DNA of 64,000 bases from Bacteroidales bacterium (lineage in GTDB: Bacteria; Bacteroidota; Bacteroidia; Bacteroidales; P3). The position numbers and the translations under genes are program-made. Positions 48,677 through 55,891 of this stretch are shown in pieces (the first letter of the stretch is position 1; each line of letters opens with the position of its first letter). The stretch lies in contig JAGAYN010000023.1 in the NCBI GenBank assembly GCA_017940465.1, forward strand, positions 62,001 through 126,000. Reading direction: 5' to 3'. The notes beneath the pieces are model-generated. The model was not told the origin of the DNA and made no database searches. It was given only the letters and a program-made list of their open reading frames with translations.

Positions 48677-51577
48677 TCATTCCGCGCTGCCTTGCGAGTC
48701 ATCCTCGGGTCGCAATGACACGGCGACATAGTTGTCGAGGTCTATATAGCGCTTGGCCAACTCGCGGAGTTGCTCGGGAGTGATAGCACGCACAATCTCG
48801 TCGTAGCGCACAACATGGTCGCGGCTCTCGCCCAGGTAGTACCCGTTCTGTATCTGCCCGTGCCAAAAGCTGTTCTGCTGTCTGGCGGTGCCGCGGTTCA
48901 CGACCATCTGCTCCTTCACCTTGGCCAGCGTCTTCTCGTCGGGAACCCTCCTGATGTACTGCTTCAGTATCTTGATGCAGTCCTTCTCTATCTTCTTCAC
49001 CTTGTCGGGGTCGCAGCCCACGTAGAACATCCAGCTCACCTCGCCGTGGGGCAGCACCTGGCTGCTGACCGAGGCCGAGGGCGAGTAGGCGTCGCCGTTC
49101 TTCTCGCGCACCACCTCCAGCGTGGTGATCTCCAGCGCGGCGCTGAGGGCGTCGAGCGCGATACGGGTCTCGGGGTCCAGTTCCTCGCCCGGCACGGCCT
49201 TCTCGCCGTACACCAGCAGCATCCCCTGCCGCTCGATGCCCTTGACGGCCTCGGCGTGGACCACGCCCCGGGCAAACTCCGGCGAGCGGTCGATGGCACG
49301 CTCGCCGCGGTGGCTGCCATCGGCAGGCAGCAGGTTGAGGTAGCGCGCAATGAGGCGCACGTCGTCGTCGCTCACGTTGCCGGTGAAGAAGAACACCTGC
49401 TCCGAGGCGTCGGCGAAGTGGGCGCGGTAGAGGTCGTACATGCGGTCCAGGTCAAGGCCACGCACCTGCTCCTCGGTAGCCACCAGCACCGTGCGCTTGT
49501 CGCCGGGGTAGGCCGTCTCCATGTATTTCTTCTGGAAAGCCACCTGCGGATTGTTCTCGATGAGCTTCAGTTGCGTGAGGGTGGCCTCCACGATGCGGTC
49601 ATACATGTCGCGATCCTTTCGGGGGGAGGTGAAGTAGAGGTTCACCAGCTGCAGGGCGGTCTCCAGGTCGTCCGGCGAACAGCTGCCGCTGATGCCCTGC
49701 ATCTCGCTGCTGATATAGGGCGCCACACTGACACTCTTGCCCTTGAGGCGTTTCTCGAGCTGCGAGGCACTGAAGCCGGCCACGCCGCCCGCGCGGATGA
49801 AGGCCGCCGTGTTCTGCGTCAGGTAGGCCATCGTGTCGGGGTAGAGCGACGTGCCGCCACCGCCAAAGGAGGAGATGAGTATCTCGTCGGCCTTGAGGTC
49901 GGTCCGCTTCACCACGAAGCGCACCCCGTTGGGGCACTGGTACTCCGTGTAGTCGAGCACGGAGTTGATCCTGTTCACCTTGTAGGGCACCCGCTGCGGC
50001 ACCTCGGCGGTGAACAGCGGCTTGTCCTCGAAGGTGTCCACCCAGGGCTCGGTCTTCGCCTGTTTGCTCCCGGCGATGAGGCGGCGCACCTCGGCCTCGG
50101 TGGGCACGCGGTAGCCATCGCGCTCGGGCGCGGTGAGGTAGTAGACCATGTTCTCGTCGGTAATCCAGCCGGCCATGACCCGGTTGCACTCCTCGAGGCT
50201 CACCTCGGGAATGAACTCCTTGGCGTAGCGCCACTCCTGGCGGATGCCGGGGATGACCTCGCCGGTGAGGAAGTGGCGCGTGTACTCGCTGGCCAGGTCC
50301 TCGCTCTCGGTCTTGTCGGCCTCCTTGGCGGCGCGGGTGTAGTAGGACAGCAGGTCCTCCTTGGCGCGGTCGAGTTCGCTCTGCAGGAAACCGTGCTGGT
50401 CCAGGCGGCGCATCTCGGCCAGCAGCAGCGCCGTGGCTTCCTCGATGCGGTTCTCCTTGGGCGAGCACTCGAGGGTGAAGTCGCTGGCCTCACGCACATA
50501 GCGGGCTATGAAGCCGTTGTGGCCCGCGGCGGCACCCATCATGGGGGCGGAGGGCTTCTCACAGAGGTCGGTCAGGCGCTCGTTGACCATGCTGGTGACG
50601 AGCGTGTGGATAAGGTCGCGGCGGTAGTCGCCCACCGTGCCCACAGGCTGCCTGGCGTGCTTCCACACCATGGCCATGCCGGTCGAGGTGGCCTCCCGGT
50701 CGGTGGCGATGGCCACCAGGGGCTCGCGGCTGCCCTCGATGGTGAAGACCGGGCGCGGCTTGGGGCTGCTGGCCGCGGCATGGCGGCTGAAGACATCCCT
50801 CACGCGCTGCTCCATGGCCTTGTCCCCCTTGAGGCCGGCGTACTCGAACCGCGAGAGGTCGCCCACGACGACGATGGCCTGTAGGTCGGGACGGTACCAG
50901 TCATTGAAGAAGTCCACGATGGCCTGGCGCCTGAAGTTCATGATGACCTCCTCCTTGCCGATGGGCAGGCGGTCGGCGTAGAGCGAGCCGCTGAAGACGG
51001 TGGGGAAGGTCTTCTGGCGCATGCGGTCGCCGTGGCCTATGCCGCCGCGCCACTCCTCGTGTATCACGCCGCGCTCGCTCTCTATCTCCTTCTGGTCAAA
51101 GAGGATGTTGCCCGCCCAGCCGTCGAGGATGTCGATGCCCATGCGCACCATGGCGGTGTCGGAGGCCGGCATGTCGACATAGTAGACCGTCTCGTCGAAC
51201 GAGGTCCAGGCGTTGATGCCGCGGCCGAACTCGATGCCATGCTCCTGCAGCCTCTGTATCATCGTGTTGTGGGGATATCCCTTGATGCCGTTGAAGGCCA
51301 TGTGCTCGCAGAAGTGCGCCAGGCCCTGCTGGTCGTCGCGCTCGAGGATGGATCCGGCGTTGCTCACCAGGCGGAACTGTATGCGGTCCTCCGGCTTGCG
51401 GTTGTCCCTGATATAATAGGTGAAGCCGTTGTCCAGCTTGCCGATGCGCACCTTCTTGTCGACAGGCACCCGGGCCGCGAGGTCGCTCTTCTTCTCCTTT
51501 CCAGTCCCCGGCACCTGGGCCAGGGCGCCGCCGCAGAGGAGCACTGCCAGCAGCATCAGTGTGAATGTCCGTTTCAT
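48677..51577 (-). CDS. M16 (insulinase/pitrilysin) family zinc protease
   Basis: Start at ATG 51577 ('MKRTFTLMLLAVLLCGGALAQ', signal peptide); 966 residues. The inverted zinc motif HxxEH appears as 'GLAHFCEHMAFNG' near residue 91, with the distal glutamate in 'IESERGVIHEEWRGG'. Four M16-type half domains can be expected over this length; the third carries 'ILISSFGGGGTSLYPD' and the fourth 'MYDLYRAHFADASEQVFFFTG'. A periplasmic or lipoprotein-like PqqL-type peptidase that degrades short peptides. Single-gene unit. Confidence 0.94.
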   Translation of the reverse strand: MKRTFTLMLLAVLLCGGALAQVPGTGKEKKSDLAARVPVDKKVRIGKLDNGFTYYIRDNRKPEDRIQFRLVSNAGSILERDDQQGLAHFCEHMAFNGIKGYPHNTMIQRLQEHGIEFGRGINAWTSFDETVYYVDMPASDTAMVRMGIDILDGWAGNILFDQKEIESERGVIHEEWRGGIGHGDRMRQKTFPTVFSGSLYADRLPIGKEEVIMNFRRQAIVDFFNDWYRPDLQAIVVVGDLSRFEYAGLKGDKAMEQRVRDVFSRHAAASSPKPRPVFTIEGSREPLVAIATDREATSTGMAMVWKHARQPVGTVGDYRRDLIHTLVTSMVNERLTDLCEKPSAPMMGAAAGHNGFIARYVREASDFTLECSPKENRIEEATALLLAEMRRLDQHGFLQSELDRAKEDLLSYYTRAAKEADKTESEDLASEYTRHFLTGEVIPGIRQEWRYAKEFIPEVSLEECNRVMAGWITDENMVYYLTAPERDGYRVPTEAEVRRLIAGSKQAKTEPWVDTFEDKPLFTAEVPQRVPYKVNRINSVLDYTEYQCPNGVRFVVKRTDLKADEILISSFGGGGTSLYPDTMAYLTQNTAAFIRAGGVAGFSASQLEKRLKGKSVSVAPYISSEMQGISGSCSPDDLETALQLVNLYFTSPRKDRDMYDRIVEATLTQLKLIENNPQVAFQKKYMETAYPGDKRTVLVATEEQVRGLDLDRMYDLYRAHFADASEQVFFFTGNVSDDDVRLIARYLNLLPADGSHRGERAIDRSPEFARGVVHAEAVKGIERQGMLLVYGEKAVPGEELDPETRIALDALSAALEITTLEVVREKNGDAYSPSASVSSQVLPHGEVSWMFYVGCDPDKVKKIEKDCIKILKQYIRRVPDEKTLAKVKEQMVVNRGTARQQNSFWHGQIQNGYYLGESRDHVVRYDEIVRAITPEQLRELAKRYIDLDNYVAVSLRPEDDSQGSAE

Positions 51578-51747
51578 ATCTTGACGTATTAATTCTTGGT
51601 TTTTATTCTGAATTAGCCCCCCCCTTCCCCCCATCTTCCAGGCACTCTCCTACAGGGGAAGAAGAAGGGAAGAAGAGGGTGGCTGTTACAACAAGATTGT
51701 CAGCCAGTTACAATCGGGCCATTTTAGCCCTTTCTACGGCTTTCCAA

Positions 51748-52659
51748 TCAAAATTTGCACGTGATTTCGCAGCCCGTGTGGCGACCCCTTTCGTCGGCAT
51801 GGTGCTGCTCATGGAACGAGGCACCGAGGCGGAGCGACACGGACTGCATCTGCTCCATGGCGCGGTGGCACTTGCGGTCGCGCCGCGGGAAGGAGCGCAC
51901 AGCGTGGAAGGTGCAGCTGTCGTGCTGGTCGGCGTCACTGGTGCTGTGGCGAATCTCGATAGCATTGAATCCGTTGGCGTTGGCCTGCTGCTCCAGCAGT
52001 TCCATGCGGACGGCGCACTGCGAGGTGTCCGCATCGTCATCCCACTCCTCGTCCCAGTCTTCGTCGCCGACCAGCAGGGAGTCGAACACGATGTCGCCCA
52101 CGCTGATGTTGCGGTCAGAGAGGTGGTGGATAATGGCGTACTGCAGCAGGGGCTGCACCTCGGGCCGGGTGAGCAGGGCGTCGGTCTCGAGCGACTTGTC
52201 GGCCGCCACGAACAGGCACCGGGCCTGGGTCAGCACGTAGGCCTTGAGGTCGAAGGCCACACCCTCGGCCGAAGCCTTGGGCGGGGTGGTCTTGAGGCCG
52301 TAGCGGATGGCGGAGTTGTCGTTGTGCTTGAATCGCCAGTTGCCTCCCTTGAGGGGGAGGAAGTGCCAGGCGGTGTCCGCGCTGTAGACTTCGTCCTGCT
52401 CGAGGGTGCCGTGGCCAGTGCTGTCGGTGGGGAAGAGTTCCACGGTATGGAAGATTGCGCTGTCGCGCCAGGCGTAGACCACCACCTGGCGGTCTTCGAG
52501 GTTGCCGATGAGGGCATAGTCATAGCCTCCGGCCTGCACCGCGGCGCGCACCCGGTCGGGGGTGAGGCCGTCGCCGTAAGGCTCGAAGCCGCTGCCACTG
52601 CGGTGGCAGGATGCCAGCAGGCCCACGGCCGCCAGCAGTAGAAGCATTGTCTTTTTCAT
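51748..52659 (-). CDS. Predicted lipoprotein, last gene of the GntR/ABC set
   Basis: 303 residues. Lipobox 'AAVGLLASCHR' with Cys17 after a hydrophobic signal. The body shows no family I recognise; visible are a segment 'YDYALIGNLEDRQVVVYAWRD', an acidic stretch 'DEDWDEEWDDDAD' near residue 203 and a basic, histidine-rich C-terminus. Its ATG overlaps the stop of the GntR gene (ATGA), so it belongs to the same operon and its product may serve the same envelope-linked transport function. Confidence 0.7.
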   Translation of the reverse strand: MKKTMLLLLAAVGLLASCHRSGSGFEPYGDGLTPDRVRAAVQAGGYDYALIGNLEDRQVVVYAWRDSAIFHTVELFPTDSTGHGTLEQDEVYSADTAWHFLPLKGGNWRFKHNDNSAIRYGLKTTPPKASAEGVAFDLKAYVLTQARCLFVAADKSLETDALLTRPEVQPLLQYAIIHHLSDRNISVGDIVFDSLLVGDEDWDEEWDDDADTSQCAVRMELLEQQANANGFNAIEIRHSTSDADQHDSCTFHAVRSFPRRDRKCHRAMEQMQSVSLRLGASFHEQHHADERGRHTGCEITCKF

Positions 52660-53000
52660 TGCTGCAGGTGATTAAGGAGTTCGTCGGTACTGATGTCCAA
52701 AGCCTTGAGGCGCTGGCGGATGGCGGGGAGGTCGTCCTCGAAGAATTCGCGGCGCTGGGCGGCGAGGATGCGCTGGCGGGCGTCGGCGCTGACGAAGTAG
52801 CCCACGCCGCGGCGCTGGTAGATTATCTCGGCGTTCTGAAGGTGGTCGAAGGAGCGCACCACGGTGTTGGGGTTGACCCCCATGGCGGCAGCCACCTCGC
52901 GCACCGACGGCATGCGATCGTCGTCCACGCCGGCCAGTATCTGCTCCATCAGCCGGTCGGCTATCTGGAGGTAGATGGGTTTTTGTTTCTGGAAGTCCAT
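52656..53000 (-). CDS. GntR-family transcriptional regulator, YtrA type
   Basis: 114 residues: a single winged helix ('PIYLQIADRLMEQILAG', 'MPSVREVAAAMGVNPNTVVRSFDHL', 'VGYFVSADAR') and a short C-terminal helical tail with no effector domain, the mark of the YtrA subfamily that controls adjacent ABC exporters. Encoded within the ABC operon. A palindrome of GTGTA/TACAC type at the promoter of the OM protein gene (58388) is a plausible operator. Confidence 0.92.
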   Translation of the reverse strand: MDFQKQKPIYLQIADRLMEQILAGVDDDRMPSVREVAAAMGVNPNTVVRSFDHLQNAEIIYQRRGVGYFVSADARQRILAAQRREFFEDDLPAIRQRLKALDISTDELLNHLQQ

Positions 53001-53015
53001 AGTGGGGTGGGGGTA

Positions 53016-53855
53016 TTAATAAGCCATTCTTTTGAGGCGGCGCCAGGATAACCAGCCGAAGAGGGCCATCTCGGCCACGTTGACAACCGTCATCCAGAAG
53101 AGGAAGCGGCCGGCGAGCCACTCCTCGTCGTAGCGGTCGAGGAGGGTGGCGACCCACTCGCCGAAGCCGGGCTTGCTGACGATGGCCAAGGTGACTGGGA
53201 TGAGAATGAGGGTGATGACAAACTGGATGAGGTAGAGCCAGAGGAAAGTCTGCAACACCTTGTGGCGGCGGAAGAGAGTGGAGGTGAAGACAAAGAGGAG
53301 CGTGCTGCCGATGTAGCCCAGCCACGAGAGGGTAATCCACCAGGAGCCATAGTAGCGCAGAATCTGGTCCTCCTCGCCGCCTCCGAGGTCGGCCAGCAGC
53401 GAGTAGTCGAGGGTGAAGGGGAACCCCATCGCGCCCTGCCAGAGCCAGTTGCCGTACGCCCCTACAGGCAGCGCGGTGAGGAGCATGTCGAGCGCCAGGC
53501 CGCCGAGGAACACTGCCAGAGGGCAGACGACGAGCGTGTAGAGCAGTGCGGAGAGGAACTTCTCCAGCTTGGAGGCGGGGAGCATGGCAAAGTAGATGCC
53601 CTCGTCGCGGAGGTTCCAGGTGCGGTAGAGGCGCGAGGGAGCCATGAGGGCGGCAAACATGGCCAGGCCCTCGATGATGAGCAGGCGCAGGTCGGCGGGC
53701 ACGGTGGCGGTGCGGTCGACGACAATCAGGAGCAGCCACAGCGCGAAAGGCAGGGCGGCAAGGATGAGCATGGTGGTGCCGAATGTGGGCCAAAGGTTGC
53801 GGAAGTCCTTGTGCACCACCTTGCAGAAACGGTTCCAGTCGAATGTGTTGTTCAT
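53016..53855 (-). CDS. ABC-type membrane protein, putative permease A
   Basis: 279 residues with about six hydrophobic segments ('TTMLILAALPFALWLLLIV', 'LLYTLVVCPLAVFLGGLALDMLL', 'YIGSTLLFVFTSTLF', 'FLWLYLIQFVITLILIPVTLAIV', 'WMTVVNVAEMALFGWLSW'). The segment 'GIYFAMLPASKLEKFLSALLYTLVV' parallels 'GMYFALLPASKCEKYWSMFVVSLVI' in the next protein, so the two are paralogues and probably form the membrane part of one exporter with the ATPase at 54615. Substrate not predictable. Confidence 0.8.
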   Translation of the reverse strand: MNNTFDWNRFCKVVHKDFRNLWPTFGTTMLILAALPFALWLLLIVVDRTATVPADLRLLIIEGLAMFAALMAPSRLYRTWNLRDEGIYFAMLPASKLEKFLSALLYTLVVCPLAVFLGGLALDMLLTALPVGAYGNWLWQGAMGFPFTLDYSLLADLGGGEEDQILRYYGSWWITLSWLGYIGSTLLFVFTSTLFRRHKVLQTFLWLYLIQFVITLILIPVTLAIVSKPGFGEWVATLLDRYDEEWLAGRFLFWMTVVNVAEMALFGWLSWRRLKRMAY

Positions 53856-53886
53856 ATTGAGAATTGAAAATTGAAATTATTAAGGA

Positions 53887-54618
53887 TTAATATTGCATCC
53901 GGTCCAGGCGCCGGCGGCCGACGAAGACCATCAGGGCGGCGAGGGCGAGCTGGAGGGCGAAGATGACTGGCAGTATCCACTGCGACGCAGAAGGCTCGTC
54001 CCAAACGGCCACCATGGAGACCACGCTGACGCCCACCCACAGGCAGAACACCACAAAGGCGATGGCCGCAAGGGGTCGACTGCGGAAGGTGCTGACCCAG
54101 ATGGAGACGGCCATGGCCTGCGCGGCCAGGGTCAACGCGACGGGGGCGAACCAGCGAGGGAAGGGATGGGCCAGGTCGCCAATCTGCCAAGCGAACTGCT
54201 GCCAGGGGCCGATGCGGAAGAGGGCCACGAGCGTGTCGAGCGCCAGCGAACCCACTATCAGCACGGCAGGCACGATGACCAGCGAGACGACGAACATGCT
54301 CCAGTACTTCTCGCACTTGGAGGCCGGCAGGAGGGCGAAGTACATGCCGCGGTCTTTCTTGTCCGTACGGAAGAAGATGTTTGCGGGCAGGATGAGCGCC
54401 CAGAAGACGGGGAAGCCCACAGCCAGCAGCAGGCGGTAGAGGGGTTCGCCGGCGTTGTCAGCATTGCCCAGCAGGGTCTGCATCACCACCATCAGCACGG
54501 GGAACAAGATGGCGGAGACCATCGACGCGCCCTGCACGCTGTAGCGCGGGTCGCACAGCTGCAGGTCGTGGCGCACCAGGCGGCCGAAACGGCGCAGATT
54601 GAAGGTGTCGGTCTTCAT
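53887..54618 (-). CDS. ABC-type membrane protein, putative permease B
   Basis: 243 residues, about six transmembrane segments ('GASMVSAILFPVLMVVMQTLL', 'LLLAVGFPVFWALILPANIFF', 'FVVSLVIVPAVLIVGSLALDTLV', 'FVVFCLWVGVSVVSMV', 'FALQLALAALMVFVG') and the shared motif 'RGMYFALLPASKCEKYW'. Its ATG overlaps the stop of the ATPase gene by 4 nt. Ends 'RRRLDRMQY', similar to 'RRLKRMAY' of the partner, further evidence of common origin. Confidence 0.8.
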   Translation of the reverse strand: MKTDTFNLRRFGRLVRHDLQLCDPRYSVQGASMVSAILFPVLMVVMQTLLGNADNAGEPLYRLLLAVGFPVFWALILPANIFFRTDKKDRGMYFALLPASKCEKYWSMFVVSLVIVPAVLIVGSLALDTLVALFRIGPWQQFAWQIGDLAHPFPRWFAPVALTLAAQAMAVSIWVSTFRSRPLAAIAFVVFCLWVGVSVVSMVAVWDEPSASQWILPVIFALQLALAALMVFVGRRRLDRMQY

Positions 54619-55442
54619 TTAAACAACTCTTTGAACGTGTTCTTGTTACGCAGCACGGCATTGAACAGCGCCTCGATGTTGAGCTGGCTCTCCTGCCCGT
54701 CGGTGTTGGGCACGACGTTGAGGTAGCCGCCGGGCTGCATCTCGCTGTACAGCGCGTCTTGACGCTGCTCGGCGCCGTACTCGAACAGCAGTTTCTCCGT
54801 GATGTGCTGCACCGAAGCGTTGAGCAGCACGGCGTTGTTGGAGAGGATGACAATCGGGTCGATGAGGTTCTCCACGTCGCGCACCTGGTGGGTGGAGATG
54901 ATGATGGTGGAGCACTCGTCGGCGCGCTTGCTGAGGATGGAGCGGAACTGGGCCTTGCTCGGGATGTCGAGGCCGTTGGTAGGCTCGTCGAGGAGGATGT
55001 AGTCGGTGCCGAGGCTGAGGGTGGCGGCGATGAGGCTCTTCTTCTGCTGGCCGAAGCTCATCTCGCGGAACTTACGGTCGGGCTCCACCTCCAGTTCCTG
55101 CATCAGGTGGAGGAAGGTGCCCTGCGCGAAGGTGGGATAGAACGGGGCCAGCTCGTCGACGTAGCTCTGCGGCGTGCTGCTGTCCGGCAGGTTGACGGCA
55201 TCGGGCAGGAAGACGATGCGCTGCAGCATCGAGGGCAGGCGGTCGTGGCTGGTGAGGCCGTCGATCTTGCAGGTGCCCTGCACGGGGCGCTGCAGGCCGC
55301 AGATGAGTTTCAACAACGTGGTCTTGCCCACGCCGTTCTCGCCCAGCAGGCCGTAGATGGAACCTTCGGGGAAGGTCAGACTGATGTCGCTGAAGACGGG
55401 GGTCTTCTTGTAGCTGAAGTCAAGGTTGCGTATTTCTATCAT
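54615..55442 (-). CDS. ABC transporter ATP-binding protein
   Basis: 275 residues. Walker A 'GLLGENGVGKTTLLKL' near residue 34, Q-loop region near 'IVFLPD', signature 'MSFGQQKKSLIAATL' (degenerate LSGGQ: FGQQK), Walker B 'YILLDEPTNGLD' and the switch histidine in 'IIISTHQVRD'. Similar to YtrB-type ATPases that work with small GntR regulators. The C-terminal 50 residues are an accessory segment. Co-translated with the permease genes. Confidence 0.93.
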   Translation of the reverse strand: MIEIRNLDFSYKKTPVFSDISLTFPEGSIYGLLGENGVGKTTLLKLICGLQRPVQGTCKIDGLTSHDRLPSMLQRIVFLPDAVNLPDSSTPQSYVDELAPFYPTFAQGTFLHLMQELEVEPDRKFREMSFGQQKKSLIAATLSLGTDYILLDEPTNGLDIPSKAQFRSILSKRADECSTIIISTHQVRDVENLIDPIVILSNNAVLLNASVQHITEKLLFEYGAEQRQDALYSEMQPGGYLNVVPNTDGQESQLNIEALFNAVLRNKNTFKELFK

Positions 55443-55445
55443 GGC

Positions 55446-55757
55446 TTATCTGTATTTAATGGCGGTTCCATAGACGAGCACCTCGGCGGCCTGGGCCATG
55501 ATGGCGCTGGTGGTGTAGCGGATGCCGATGACGGCGTCGGCGCCGAGGCGCACGGCCTGGTCGACCATGCGCTGGGTGGCCTGCTCGCGGGCACGTTCCA
55601 TCATGCCGGTGTAGCTCTTCAACTCGCCGCCCACGATGGACTTGAGGCCCTGGCCGAGGTCGCTGAACATGTTCTTGCTCTGGATGGTGCTTCCGGTCAC
55701 CACCCCGAGTTCTTCGTAGCGTTCCCCTTGGAGGGTTTCTACTGTGATTAGTTTCAT
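55446..55757 (-). CDS. YbjQ/UPF0145 family protein
   Basis: 103 residues covering the whole YbjQ fold: 'LGVVTGSTIQSKNMFSDLGQGLKSIVGGELKSYTGMM' in pieces, 'ARLGADAVIGIRYTTS'-like 'RLGADAVIGIRYTTSAI' and the end 'VYGTAIKY'. Members form pentameric rings of unknown function. It sits 3 nt upstream of the ATPase gene, so it is the first gene of the ABC set. Confidence 0.93.
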   Translation of the reverse strand: MKLITVETLQGERYEELGVVTGSTIQSKNMFSDLGQGLKSIVGGELKSYTGMMERAREQATQRMVDQAVRLGADAVIGIRYTTSAIMAQAAEVLVYGTAIKYR

Positions 55758-55809
55758 GATTTTATCTTTTTTTAAGTTAATATTAACGCTTTTTATGATT
55801 TTCCTGTTG

Positions 55810-55870
55810 GGACCTTATAGGTATCCTATAGGTATCCCCTAAGTATTTACTTCGACTGAGAACCGATATG
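55810..55870 (-). repeat. Dispersed repeat, copy 3
   Basis: Complement reads CATATCGGTTCTCAGTCGAA, then TACTTA and TACCTA units and GGTCCC. It lies between the OM beta-barrel gene and the YbjQ gene, in the same orientation as those genes. Confidence 0.88.
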
Positions 55871-55891
55871 GGCCCTTATGAACCATTTGTC

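Noticed and set aside
48131-53873. Short shared word CAATTTTCAATTCTCAA in two intergenic spots (48133 and complement at 53857)
   Set aside because: Only 17 nt and AT-rich; it may be a common intergenic word of this genome, too little to call a repeat family from two copies.
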